NCBI RefSeq assembly: GCF_000002875.2
Contig: NC_009415.2
Location: 1,404,865-1,468,864 of the forward strand
Direction: 5' to 3'
DNA: 64,000 nt
Source: Leishmania infantum JPCM5
Taxonomy: Eukaryota > Euglenozoa > Kinetoplastea > Trypanosomatida > Trypanosomatidae
Shown: positions 1 to 10,627 of the stretch, in pieces
How positions within the stretch are numbered: position 1 is the stretch's first letter
How the letters are laid out: the number at the start of each line of letters is the position of its first letter
Made by a program: the position numbers and the translations under genes
Notes under the pieces: generated by a model
Databases searched by the model: none
Seen by the model: the letters and a program-made list of their open reading frames with translations, nothing else
What the model was told of the DNA's origin: nothing

Positions 1-854
1 GGCCCCCGCTACTACTAAGACCCGCACATCAGTGCATCCTTCCTCGCCTATGGGAGGCAACACGGTACTGAAGCTACTGGAGCTTGAAAACTGTAAGCTC
101 GTCTCTATGGACTCGTAGCGATCCGACATGGCGGTGGTGATGTCGGCGGGCACGGCGCGCACGCGGCACAGCGCACCGCGGGATCCACACGAGTACGCGC
201 CCAACGCCGCGGCGGCAGACATCCACGCCCTACGGCGGAAGAGGTGTGCGGACACAGCGCACACAAGCGCTGACGTTGACGGGAAAGGGGAAAAGCGCGG
301 CGTGCACGAGCGTGTGGGTATGCTCAAAACGTAAACATGTGCGGTGGAGAGCGTAGCAGATGAGACTAGCAGGTTCAACACCGTCTGCTAAAGCCTCTTC
401 ACCGGATTATATCGACGTTCGACAGGGCAGCCGAACCTTTCGGAGGTTGGGGGCGGACAAGGCAAGGGATGCAGAGAAAGCAAATAGGCGTTGCAGCAGT
501 GGCGGCATCGATCGAATGAGGAACCCTTGGAGGGCAGCGGGAAAGGTCGAGCAGCTCAACGAGGAGGAAGGGACATGTCAGCAAAGACAGAACACACCGT
601 TGATTCACCTGCGGAGAGAGGAGACGCAGGATTCGCATCTCTCGACACAGTTGCATAAACGACGACGTAGGCGAGGGCTGCAGTGAGCCACAGGTATTGG
701 TCACCGTCCCCGGCAAAGGTGCTCAAGACATATTCACAATATTCGAGGGCAGTGAGCCGCAGCGAGAGAGAACAACAAGGGAGTGTACGCCGTCATCTTG
801 ATACTCACACGCACACCGATGCAGAGGTTAGCGCGCCGCTGCCGGGCAGGTGAT
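1..854. other. Intergenic region downstream of the large disordered protein
   Basis: No convincing gene is seen. Short plus-strand frames here oppose the direction of the array and look like chance frames in GC-rich DNA. Because all neighbours are read leftward, this should be the 3' UTR of the gene at 855-6188 and possibly the leader of the next gene outside the window. Confidence 0.6.
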
Positions 855-3800
855 TCACATATCTTGGTTCAAGTACCTCACTCGCGTAAGGGGCACTGAC
901 GGGGCAGACCGCGTCCCCTTGCGGAGCACCCCCAAGTCGCTCTCGGCCACTCCCGCCTCCGCATGGTCTGGTGAAGCGCTAGCGCGCTCCCGATCGACCC
1001 ATGTGCCGGCGCTCCACGTGATGCGCTCGGATATCTGCGAGCAAGTCGTGCTGAATTCACTGCCGGGAACAGGAGAGCTTGGCCGAAACGGCGTCGTGAT
1101 CACCGCGGCGTCGGTAGAGGTCGGCTCGGTGAGCTGCACCAGTGCAGCATGCTCCAGTAAATCGCATGACGTGCTGCGCGAGAAAGTGCTTCGGTTAGCG
1201 TCAGCTGCGTTGCCTGTCAATAACCCATTGCAGTCATCGTCGGCCCTCAGCTCGAAATCCACCTTCCCGCCATCACCCTGATTCGGTGTATCGAGCCGCC
1301 CCAGCGAGCTGGGCATAAAGCGACCCGTCGCCGTCGGGGTCGTGGGGGAGCTGCTGGACTGTGAAGAACAAGAGGGGCTGCGAGCCAGAAAGTGGGTGCT
1401 GCTCGATGTCGACGAAGAAAGCGGGCGCGCAGGGGAGTCGTGAGAAAACGGAGCACACACTGCTGCCAGCTCCAAAGTTGCGTCCGCACTGGGTGGGGCG
1501 GATCTGTCGAGAGCGACGCTGTCCTGCGCGGCCGCCCGCCTGCTCTGTTCCCTCATCGAAGAGACGCCGTTAACGGAGGCTCCGAAAGGTACCGCGGGAG
1601 TCCCTTCCGCTCTCTCGTTCGTGTGCGCCCGTACGTGCACGTCCGCTTGGAACTCGGCCGAGGCAGCACACAGACACCGCGTCGAGGTGTCGGACCGGGA
1701 AAACGCATGAGCAAGCGGCGCGTCGCGCTTGCGCTCCTCGGCCGCGGAGGCATCTGGCAGCTGCACTCCTTCGTACGGCGATGTCGCCTGCCTCCTCTGC
1801 GGCGGGAGGCGACAGTGCAGCGGCGTTGGCGCGTGGCTGTGCGGCACACCCTCTCCCAGCACTTCGCCTCCACCGTTGCTGAGCGATGCGGCTTGCCGCG
1901 CATACACCGATCGTTCCCGGGGCGACTGCTCCGCCTCGGTGAAGTGCAGAGAAAAGGAGCCGTGCTCGGTGGTCAGAAAGGAGGCCGTGGCAAAGGCGAG
2001 CTCAACTGTGCGCGGCCATGTCGATAACGAGGGAGGAGTGTTCACGCCCACGACCGCCGTGCGCTCGGCGCGATTTGCACCGCCGACCTCTGCCGAGGAG
2101 GAGCGAGATCGATGCAAAGTCGCGTCTTCAGGCTGTACCGCCGCCACGCTGAGTGGGATGTCGCTCACCTCCTTCGGCTGCGCACTCTCCCGCACGGAAG
2201 ATGTGGCTGATCGAATCTTAGCAATGCACGGCGCCGGTGCAGCCTCCGCCCCGTCGCACGGCACCACATCATTCTGTCGGCCCTCTGCCTTCGCCACAGC
2301 CGCCCCTGCATGTGTGTCAGAAAGTGGGTGAGGCAGAGAGGCGAGAACGGCAGTTCGTGAACCTACGGTGCCATCTGAGGTGAAGACACCGGCGTCCTGC
2401 ACCGAACGGATCGATTCCGCGTGGCTTTGAGGAGGCACACTGTCCACGCTCAAAGCCAGGCTTCCCATCGCCTTCTCAGTTGGCCTGTTTTCTCTGCCGA
2501 TGGCGACGCAGCTCGAACGAGAGAGCACGGCGCGTGAGGCAGGTGCGTCTTTCACCGGCAAAGATTCCGCCAACGCGTTCTCTATCGCTGCCGGTTGTTC
2601 CGCACCCACCAAAGACAACGATGATTTTTCACTGGCAGCCGCCACCGTCACCGTCGCGAGCGATTGAGTGGCGTCACGCGGATACCCACCCTCCCTCTGC
2701 ACAGAAGGAGCGTCCACATCCCCTTTCCGATCGGTGCCGAGCACGGCTACGTCGGCTAAAGACACAGCGGCACTCGGCGCATCATCTGTAGTCTTTCCAT
2801 GGGCGAGTGCCTCCGCCTTGTCGGCCACCACCTCAGGTCGGGCATCGTCTCTCGTGCCGTTCTCCGCAGATGCTACCACTAGAGAGCTTGGTGCCTCTGC
2901 TGCCGACGGCGGTGCAGAAGTGCAGCGGCTGCTTTCCTGCATGCTAGGCTTGCGTGGCGAGTCTAGTGCCTCCTTCCCTACTGGCCTCTCCCTTCGCGGC
3001 TGATACGATGACGCTGAGTTCACCCCAGCTGCTGTGAGTTGCCTTATTCGGCTGTCTGAGATGTGACCGGAGAGAAGCCTACTGGGCTGCTCCGAGGCGG
3101 TACACAGCTTGCTGAGGCCAGCCTCGACGGCTGCCCGCTGGCGCGCCTCCTTTGCGGCTACCATGTGTGTGCAGTTTGTGGGCGGCACTGGAAGACTCCA
3201 CGCAGCAAGCACGCGGCGGCCGCCACCGGCGACCACCGTGTATGCGTCGGTCGCCACACTCCGGCTGGCATCGCTTTCGCCACTTGCTGCAGAGGGGACG
3301 AGCCCGCACAATGCAGAGCTGATGCCCTCCGAAGCGTTCAACAGCCACGAAGGCGATGAGGGAACGGCGCCGCCGTGCCCACGCAGCACCTGCTTGTCAT
3401 CGCCAGCTCTGCTGGCTTCGTCCCCCTGAGATGATGCGCGTACGTTCGATTTGAGGCTCCAGTCATGCTCGGCGCGGCGGTGAAGGCGCGACTCGGCAGC
3501 TGCAGACGAGGGCTTTGCGATGCGGTAGAAAGCTAGCAGCTCGGTCTGTGATGTGGCCGCTTCCAGAGATTCATCTGCGGCGTCACTCACCACCGCAGGA
3601 ATGTGCACGTGCACCTCCGTGTGGTAGGAGGCAATCGACGCAAACGACGATTGCGTCGACAAGGCGGAGCCCTCGTGCCGCACCTCTGCCGCATCGCTCG
3701 GCTCCTTCTCCGAATCGCCCTCTGCTACCTCGCTCCGCACGGTCTGCGGAAGCGTAGTTGCAGCAACCTGCGCACTCCGGCCGGTCGACTCGCCCTGACT

Positions 3801-6188
3801 CGGCGGTTGCGCCTCAAACTCGCCAGACCTGCTAGAGATAGAGCTACCTGCATGGTAGGGGTCCTGGGAAAGCGATCTCCGACTCACGTCACCCGAACGT
3901 TCAGTAGAAGGTGTGTGAGGCGTGTGAGCCGGGGCCGGGTAGGCATCCACTGGCGGCGGGCAAACTCCACGCCGTCCAAGGCATCTTGCACTCGAGCGTG
4001 CCGAGGGCTCTTCACGTGTGCCCTGCAGCGCTTGCTCGAGAGGTCGTCGCGGTGCTAGAGACGCGTTCGCTCCGACAGCGTGCGGTGTCCTCTCGACCTC
4101 CCTCTCGGCACAAGAAGTCTTCGTCTCTCGTTCATGAGGAGCCGCGACGGCGGTGGCAGCGGACACCCGCGCCTCGTCACTCGTGACGGATGCGCTCGCC
4201 TGCGTTGGCGAAGGCACGCGGGAGAAATCTGGCGACGTAAAAGAAGAGCACTCCGCGCCTCGCATGGCAGAGGGCGGCACAGCAGCCACAGGTGTCAAAC
4301 ATGCCAAGAGACTCGCTGAATGCTCGCAGTCGCTTCGGTCAGTGCTTCGAAATTCCAGTGAGCTGTCATCTGCGGCGTCACCACTTTCGCGCATCCGACT
4401 TCCCTGAGTGGCGACCTGCTGCCAGTCGTGCCGAGCCTCTGGCAGGTGTGCACCTGCGGTGTCGTCTTGAGGGGCAGACAGCACCGTGAACATGATGGAC
4501 GACACGGAGGAAGACGAGGCGTCGTCACCGTCCCGCAAATGCGATGGCGTTAACGAGGTCGCACGCTGCGCCAGTGGAGCATCCCCACGTGATGTCATCT
4601 TTGTTTCTGTGTCCCGAACCGCCGGTGGGGTACGGATGCCACGCTGCTCACGCTCCCGGTGCACAGCAGCTGGCGGTGAAGCTAACGCAGCTGTCGACGG
4701 AGAGGGGTGGGCGGTGTCGCGCACGTCGCGGATAGCCACAGGTGAAAGGCTTTCAGAATCGCGCTGGGCCGCGTATGAGCAGCGGCGACGACGATGGTGG
4801 CGAGACGGCACGCGCTCGCCTCCGTTACATGCGGCAGGCTTAGGTAGCACCGCCATTGCCTCAGTGGCCTTCGCAGAACTCAGCTCTCCGCGGGGAGCCT
4901 TGAGTGCCTCCTTGCTTATTCTGCAAGAGCGGTACTTCGAGCTCGGCAGCGGCGCCGGGGCATCCGGCACCAGACCTCTGGATGGCGCGTGTGTCGCTTC
5001 GGCGGCGTGCTGCTGCTTGTTCAGGGTTTTCTCTCTGTCATCAAAGCAGGTCGAGGCGGCAGACAGCCACTCCTCTCTTGGAGAAGAATGCGTGGAAGCA
5101 CTGCTCGTCGCCCTTATCCGATGGCCCGCACCGTTGATAGTGTCACCAGATGATCCTGTGCGGGAAGTGTGGTGCCAGCGCGGTACATGATGCGATGGCT
5201 GCGTGCCGCTGAAAGGCATCGCAGTACTCGCACCGCGCGCACCGCCGCTGCGCTGCACGGCGAGGAACCGGGAGGATGAGTTCGAATGAGCGCCGGTCCT
5301 CAGTCGCATCAATGCCCGGCGGGAGCTTGACTCGGCGACTACATGCGCCAAGGCCTCCTCCGCTGCCTTCTCCAATTCACACCTCTCCAGCTTCTCCATT
5401 AGCTGAACCGCGGACTGTTGCCGGAGTTGCGCGGCTTTCGTGAATCGCGGCGTTGGCAAAGAAGCCGCACTGCTGTTTTCCGGGCGCGTTGGCGTGAGGA
5501 AACCGTTGCGCAACGGAGAAGCCGAAGAAGTGCAGTGCTGTCTATACGGGCTGTTCAGCGCGGCCCCTGACAGAGGCCACCCTTTCGGGCGAAAAAAGAT
5601 GTTCTGCGCCGCCTCGTCGCGCTCCTCGATGTAGTGGAGAACGTAGTCTTCGCGCAGTTGAGTGGCACGGGTAGGCCGAAGTATGGAGGTGCTAAGATCG
5701 GCATGCATCGTATCCGCAGTAACCTCCTGCGACGGTGTCGCCACTGACGACTGGTCCGCGCAGTCTTTACCGGAGCGGCGCTGCCATGCGGCGACCTCCT
5801 GCGTCAGCGCGTGACCGCGTCTCCGCCGCGCCGCGTGTGAGGCTGCCATCGACATCGAGCGTCTCTGTCGTCGCGCGGATGCTGCCGCAGGGGACAATTC
5901 GCCCGATCTGCGGGTGAGGCTGCTCTCCCTGCTGCGAGACCGGTTGTCGTGACTGCGCACCGGCGTGGCGTTCGATGGCGACGGTGAGAAATGCAGTGGA
6001 CGGTGCAGGTAGGTGGTGGCCGGCAGCACGGCGTGCGATAGACGGTGTAGCGGCTCCACAGCATCGTCCTCGCCAATGCCGCCCTCGGAGACAGCGTTCG
6101 AATTGGGCACGAAGTAGAGGGGGTTGTACGCGTAGTCGGCCGGAAGCCGCAGCTGTGGCATCGGAGGCTTCACGCCGTTGTGCTCCAT
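855..6188 (-). CDS. Large disordered hypothetical protein (about 1777 aa)
   Basis: I do not recognise a family. The protein is very rich in Ala, Ser, Arg, Thr and Glu, with long low-complexity stretches, no clear globular domain and no membrane segment. A short charged helical stretch (about residues 260-330) could be a coiled coil. The open frame continues upstream to 6356, but those 56 residues (a hydrophobic Phe/Leu/Val-rich run) are translated from a pyrimidine-rich leader on the minus strand, so I place the start at the ATG at 6188, which opens MEHNGVKPP. The whole length is open with strong third-position GC, which supports a real gene. It is the last complete gene of the minus-strand array in this window. 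Function is unknown; cytoskeletal or scaffold roles are common for such proteins in trypanosomatids, but that is only a guess. Confidence 0.8.
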   Translation of the reverse strand: MEHNGVKPPMPQLRLPADYAYNPLYFVPNSNAVSEGGIGEDDAVEPLHRLSHAVLPATTYLHRPLHFSPSPSNATPVRSHDNRSRSRESSLTRRSGELSPAAASARRQRRSMSMAASHAARRRRGHALTQEVAAWQRRSGKDCADQSSVATPSQEVTADTMHADLSTSILRPTRATQLREDYVLHYIEERDEAAQNIFFRPKGWPLSGAALNSPYRQHCTSSASPLRNGFLTPTRPENSSAASLPTPRFTKAAQLRQQSAVQLMEKLERCELEKAAEEALAHVVAESSSRRALMRLRTGAHSNSSSRFLAVQRSGGARGASTAMPFSGTQPSHHVPRWHHTSRTGSSGDTINGAGHRIRATSSASTHSSPREEWLSAASTCFDDREKTLNKQQHAAEATHAPSRGLVPDAPAPLPSSKYRSCRISKEALKAPRGELSSAKATEAMAVLPKPAACNGGERVPSRHHRRRRCSYAAQRDSESLSPVAIRDVRDTAHPSPSTAALASPPAAVHREREQRGIRTPPAVRDTETKMTSRGDAPLAQRATSLTPSHLRDGDDASSSSVSSIMFTVLSAPQDDTAGAHLPEARHDWQQVATQGSRMRESGDAADDSSLEFRSTDRSDCEHSASLLACLTPVAAVPPSAMRGAECSSFTSPDFSRVPSPTQASASVTSDEARVSAATAVAAPHERETKTSCAEREVERTPHAVGANASLAPRRPLEQALQGTREEPSARSSARCLGRRGVCPPPVDAYPAPAHTPHTPSTERSGDVSRRSLSQDPYHAGSSISSRSGEFEAQPPSQGESTGRSAQVAATTLPQTVRSEVAEGDSEKEPSDAAEVRHEGSALSTQSSFASIASYHTEVHVHIPAVVSDAADESLEAATSQTELLAFYRIAKPSSAAAESRLHRRAEHDWSLKSNVRASSQGDEASRAGDDKQVLRGHGGAVPSSPSWLLNASEGISSALCGLVPSAASGESDASRSVATDAYTVVAGGGRRVLAAWSLPVPPTNCTHMVAAKEARQRAAVEAGLSKLCTASEQPSRLLSGHISDSRIRQLTAAGVNSASSYQPRRERPVGKEALDSPRKPSMQESSRCTSAPPSAAEAPSSLVVASAENGTRDDARPEVVADKAEALAHGKTTDDAPSAAVSLADVAVLGTDRKGDVDAPSVQREGGYPRDATQSLATVTVAAASEKSSLSLVGAEQPAAIENALAESLPVKDAPASRAVLSRSSCVAIGRENRPTEKAMGSLALSVDSVPPQSHAESIRSVQDAGVFTSDGTVGSRTAVLASLPHPLSDTHAGAAVAKAEGRQNDVVPCDGAEAAPAPCIAKIRSATSSVRESAQPKEVSDIPLSVAAVQPEDATLHRSRSSSAEVGGANRAERTAVVGVNTPPSLSTWPRTVELAFATASFLTTEHGSFSLHFTEAEQSPRERSVYARQAASLSNGGGEVLGEGVPHSHAPTPLHCRLPPQRRQATSPYEGVQLPDASAAEERKRDAPLAHAFSRSDTSTRCLCAASAEFQADVHVRAHTNERAEGTPAVPFGASVNGVSSMREQSRRAAAQDSVALDRSAPPSADATLELAAVCAPFSHDSPARPLSSSTSSSTHFLARSPSCSSQSSSSPTTPTATGRFMPSSLGRLDTPNQGDGGKVDFELRADDDCNGLLTGNAADANRSTFSRSTSCDLLEHAALVQLTEPTSTDAAVITTPFRPSSPVPGSEFSTTCSQISERITWSAGTWVDRERASASPDHAEAGVAESDLGVLRKGTRSAPSVPLTRVRYLNQDM

Positions 6189-7004
6189 CTCGTCGCCAAA
6201 GATGGACGCAGAGAGCGAGCGAGCGACGAAGAAGGGAAAAGCGAGAAAAGGGAAGATAAGCACACAAAAAAGATGAAAGAATGAGGCCGGTGCGTGAGGA
6301 AGAGCCGTCACGAGACTCGCAAAGCCGCCGTTGCGCGCCCAGCCTTGTATGTGCACTCGCAGTGATGGAGGATGTTCTAGTGTGGAGGGTGTCCGACGAT
6401 GATGCCGTTGCTGTTCTCACAAGTCGAAGGAGAGAAGTTGGAGAGATGAGGCAGCGGCTGATCTAGCCTAACAAGGAGGCTGCTGCATCCGCCCACAGAC
6501 TGACAGGAGTCTCGGCGTCCGCGTGAGCCTTCTTCTCCCTTTCAACAGTGAGGGTGGGGTCTACTATGCTCGAGCAAAAGCCGTGAGCAAGGCCCAGGCA
6601 GACGCGTTCTGCAGCAGCACAAGGGCAGCACGCGCACTGAAAAGCAAAATAACCGATATCAGATAGAGAGGAGGGAGGGTCGCAAGGGCAGTGATATGGA
6701 GAATGTGGCCGCGCGAAAAGTGCAGCACGGGAGAGCTGCTCGTGCTGCACAATGTGAGCAGGCAAGCAAGAGGCAGAGGCCAAACATCCCCTCTATCATG
6801 GTGTCAAGAGTGCCGTGGCGGAGAACTGCGGTAGCCCGCACGGCATAGTGGGTCTCCCCCCTCTGCGGTCCTCCCGTTGAATGCTGCGAAGGGTGGGGTG
6901 GGGTGCCATGGAGCACAAAACAAGGAGAGAGCGACAGAAAAGGCTCAACGCCATGTGTGTGTGTGTCAGTCGCCCTTGCAGCAACGGCAGAAGAGAAGTA
7001 GCGC
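6189..7004. other. Intergenic region with pyrimidine-rich leader (minus strand)
   Basis: On the minus strand, about 6235-6290 is pyrimidine-rich, as expected for a trans-splicing signal of the gene at 855-6188. No gene is seen. Confidence 0.5.
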
Positions 7005-8362
7005 TCACTGAGCGCAGAAGGTGTAGGCGCTCACCTGCTTGATACACCGGATCCATGTGCTTGGACCTGCTGCAGCACCACGCTCGTCGATCTAAAGCGC
7101 CCGCGCGCATACACCGTGGCGCGGAGCTGTGGTACCTCACACTTATACCCACAGCGGCCGGAACTCTCGCTGCATCGCCGCCGCGATTTCCCCAGCGGTA
7201 GTGAAACGTAGGTATGCTTGATGCCCGGTGTTGAGGGAGAGCTTGGGCACCAGCCAGCACAGCTCCCTTTCGCCGCCCTCCCACTCCTACAAGCGCCTTT
7301 CTCCTTCATTCCGTGCGGCTGCCACTGCGCTCTCAACGCGGTCAACAGCAGCGGCACAGATATTCACAAGACCGCCGCCCTCGCCTCGGCCGGCAGGCCT
7401 CCATGTAAGCGAATTATCAGCACTGCTCTTCACACCGACGGCACATCCAGCGACTGAGCGAGGCGGAACAGCGAGGCTGCGGCAGGGCTCAGGCAGCGGT
7501 GGCGCAGCACCGTGACCTCACCGACAGAAAGGCGCAGCGACTCCTGTGGCATTCGTGCAAACAGAGAAGAATCCGTGCAAATGTGGAAGGGAAACCCTCC
7601 AGCACATTGGCACCGGGTGGGTGCAAGGGCTGGCCGTCAGTGAGCTCGTCACGCAGCACAACTTCGCTCGATAGCCCCACCGTCACGCTGGGCGTTCCAG
7701 CGAGGAAGCTCTTCAGGGCGAGGGCCCCCTTCACCGTTGCCACAACGGTCCCGCACGCATTGAAAACCACGGCGACTCGCTCCAGAAACTTTACGTAGGC
7801 CTCGTTCCTCTCCAATAGGTCTACCTTCAGCACCGACACTGCAGTCTCATCGATCTACTTCGTCCTCTCGCCCGATTCGGCCCTGCAGATGCGATCCAGC
7901 AGAGTTTCAGGCGCCGGGACGGGAACGACGTCGTTGACCGTAAACGGTTGTAGCCGGTTCGCCTCCGTCTCCACAACACCAAAGTCCCCCACCCTATCCA
8001 AGAGCTCGTGGACGAGGGTGAAGTTGTTGCGCACGATTTCCTCCGAAACGATGCCGAGGTAGTCCGTCAGCAGCTGCGCCGTGCGGATCAGAAACTCTGC
8101 CAGCACACTCATCAACGTATTGGCGGGCGTGGCGCAGACGACGAAGAGGTGGCGGCGCTTGGCAAACGCGTACTGCACATCATTCTCTGTGTGAGAAGGC
8201 AGACAGTCCCCGCGCGAGGCCGGGCCGAACTGGCTGTCCCGGATAGCTGTACCTGCGAAAGAAGGCCTTGTACGTGTTGTCGGGGATGTCCTCGCGGTAG
8301 TCCATGAACTCGAGCTTGTCGCGGCGTGCCGAGAGGATGAGGAGTTAGGAAACGTGCTCCAT
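7005..8362 (-). pseudogene. Decayed mu-adaptin (AP-4 mu-like) pseudogene
   Basis: A full-length but broken medium chain of a clathrin-type adaptor complex. Reading the minus strand from an ATG at 8362, the frame gives MEHVS, then a TAA (8345-8347), then LLILSARRDKLEFMDY, matching the mu N-terminus. After a frameshift the longin-like domain continues (QLLTDYLGIVSEEIVRNN, then FTLVHELLDRVGDFG), which strongly resembles the mu4 pattern with ELLDEvlDfG. A TAG at 7855-7857 interrupts it. The mu homology domain begins with YVKFLERVAVVFNACGTV and ALKSFLAGTPSVTVGL; near 7580 the frame shifts again to PFHICTDSSLFARMPQESL. Later pieces in other frames are ELCWLVPKLSLNTGHQA and, at the very end, WIRCIKQVSAYTF followed by TGA at 7005-7007. 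Intact mu chains are about 430-450 aa, which fits this 1.36 kb span. Assignment to AP-4 rather than another AP is by remembered similarity only. Confidence 0.8.
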
Positions 8363-9235
8363 CGGTCCTATGCTTTTGCTTGTGCGTGTGCGTCTGAGCG
8401 CAGGTGCACGGATCCGCTTCATCTGCCCGTGAGAAAGAACAGAGAAGGAGAGAGAATGTCGCAGAGGAGATAAATGCAGCTGAAGCGGGAGGCCCAGGGA
8501 AAGAGAGAGCGAGAAAGGCCCCAGAAGCCCACCGATCCCTCCAGCAAGTGGACGGGCGCAAGAAGAGAACAGTGGAGCGGCACGCCAGCACGCAGAAATC
8601 AGAGGATAGATGTCACCTGCGTCACGCTTTAGAGAAGGGGGTGTGGACGGCGGAAGGCATGGATATCAGCCAGGCCACTGCCCGCGCAGGCAGATCAGGA
8701 AAGGCAGATGAGGCGGTCATCAAGTCCAAATGCTCATCAGTTTTGATTCTGATGCGGCACGCTCTTTCCCGATCCGTACAGCACGCAGATCCGTGTCCCA
8801 CCCCCCTTCCTCTTAACCCTCACCTCCAGGCGCTTATCTGCTTTGCTTTTCGAGACATGGCCAAGCGTGAGCAGCGGCTACCACTTCCGTCAATCCACAC
8901 GCAACGAAAATACCACAGAACGCCGCAAGGAAGAGCTTCGGCACCTCAGAGCTGCTGTACACGATTCATGCGAGCACGCGCGTCCACATTCCCCGGTGCT
9001 GGCCGATGCCGTTTTGCACGCCGTCCCTTCTCGCCCCTTCGCCAACACCACCACCACCCAAATCCGAAAGCATCAGCCCCGGGATGCGAGACACCGCGCC
9101 ATCCTCAGCATGCGGGAAAAGCAAGTGGGAGGTGGCAAAACAGAAAGCCCGCAGCGGCGACAACCGCAGCGCGTGCACACGCGCACAACAGTCGGCCGCC
9201 CCCGCCCGCGAACGAGCGCATTGTAAGCACGCTCG
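8363..9235. other. Intergenic region
   Basis: No gene is supported. The plus-strand open frame here has no family features and runs against the array direction. This should be the 3' UTR of the gene at 9236-9982. Confidence 0.5.
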
Positions 9236-9982
9236 CTAGTCCTTATCCTCTTCAACCATGGCTAATGCCTCGCTGCTCTCGCCGGCAGCAGTTTCAGTCG
9301 CCTCAGCAGGCGCCTCCTCGTCGACCGGATCAACGCGCTTCACCACCGACACTGTTGGTGCGATCGCCGCAGCGGAGGCAGCCGTCGGGCGGATAGAGCA
9401 AGACCGCAGGGCGGTGGTCATGCGATCGATATCGCGCGTCAGCTCACTGTTCTTGTCGATGATGCCTTGCATCTGCTTGTTCGCCTTGGACATGTCGACC
9501 TTCCACTTCTCCGTCATGTTGCGCACAATCTCCACCATTTCATCCGTCTGCTGCTTCACAGATGCCTTCGTCGCCTCGCACTTGCGGCGAATGGAGCGGC
9601 GCGTCCAGGCAATCCAGTACCACATCACGATAAAGATGACAACGCACGCGGCGGGCACGTTGTACTCCTCCTTCCACTGACTCTGAACAAGCTTCGTGGC
9701 GTGCGTCTGCATCGCATTGAAGTCGCGCTTCTTCACCGCGTCCATGACCTCGCCCGCAGGGAAGCGGTACGCGTCCGACTTTGCAGAGCTCTGTGCCGCG
9801 CTGCCGCCGTTTACCGCATCCGGCGTCTCGACGGAGGCGCTAGTATCCGCCCTCGTCGCCTCCCTAGTGCAATTCGCAGCAGGCGCAGCAGCTGCAGCTG
9901 CATCCTTGCCACTGGTCGACTGCCACCGCGCCACCGTCATCCATGGCACTGGGCACGACGTCCTTCGTATCGAGCGCCACAT
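9236..9982 (-). CDS. Mitochondrial-type single-pass membrane protein, conserved hypothetical (248 aa)
   Basis: I do not recognise a named family. The N-terminus (MWRSIRRTSC and on to ARWQSTSG) is basic and lacks acidic residues, like a mitochondrial presequence. An Ala/Ser-rich linker follows, then one membrane segment at about residues 108-127 (around ACVVIFIVMWYWIAW) flanked by a basic RRSIRRK stretch. Next comes a charged amphipathic helix at about 135-195 that looks like a coiled coil, and an acidic Ala/Glu tail. The start is the first ATG after a CTCTCTCTAAACAG acceptor-like sequence, so 9982 is well supported. The architecture suggests a mitochondrial inner- or outer-membrane anchor or tether, but this is inference from topology alone. 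Confidence 0.8.
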   Translation of the reverse strand: MWRSIRRTSCPVPWMTVARWQSTSGKDAAAAAAPAANCTREATRADTSASVETPDAVNGGSAAQSSAKSDAYRFPAGEVMDAVKKRDFNAMQTHATKLVQSQWKEEYNVPAACVVIFIVMWYWIAWTRRSIRRKCEATKASVKQQTDEMVEIVRNMTEKWKVDMSKANKQMQGIIDKNSELTRDIDRMTTALRSCSIRPTAASAAAIAPTVSVVKRVDPVDEEAPAEATETAAGESSEALAMVEEDKD

Positions 9983-10627
9983 CTTTGCCCGCTTCTCAAT
10001 TACTGTTTAGAGAGAGAAAAGTGAGGTTGAGTGAGTTATGTGCCGCGATGTGTCTTGGGACCTCGACGGCGTCAGCGTGCTTCCGAACGCCTACGACTCT
10101 ACTTGGATGTGGCTACTGAGACTCTTCAGTTGTCGGGATACCTGAGTGTGGAAGCAGAGACGCAGCGTGGAAGGCAGAGATCGGGAGAGGGAGGGTGGCG
10201 GTGGTCCAAGAATGCATTAGATAACGCCAACAGATGCGCGTCCGTGTAGTCGTAGAAGAGAAGGTGCGCTCGGCAACGTCTGTCAGCTGATGGCCTGACT
10301 GGTCAGAGCACAGACAAAGACACACACACACACACACGACGGACGCGAAGCGCGCTGAACTCGCGCACACGGACGAAAGGCACGGGTCAGGTGTCGACGA
10401 GAAAGAAGATGGGGCGCGCATGCCACGGTTTTGCGTACGCACTGCGATAGCAGCCTCCGTGGGAGGGGTGGAGAGGGTAGCACTAAAACGCACAACAAAG
10501 GAAAAACGCCTATGAGCCCCCGCTGCGCGCACTACGAGACGCGCGCAGGTGCACACGAGTGCGCACCTGTCCTGCTGATACCGATAGCGTCCGCCGAGCC
10601 GCTCCTCCTCCTGCGTCTGCTGCTTTC
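9983..10627. other. Intergenic region with CA microsatellite
   Basis: No gene is seen. A (CA)n run lies at about 10321-10337. The region covers the 3' UTR of the cyclase-family gene and the leader of the gene at 9236-9982. Confidence 0.5.

Noticed and set aside
1392..5190. Many plus-strand frames opposite the 1777-residue protein, up to 234 codons
   Set aside because: Shadow frames of a long GC-rich coding sequence on the other strand.
8404..9396. A 330-codon plus-strand open frame
   Set aside because: Opposes the array direction, overlaps the real gene at 9236-9982, and has no domain features.
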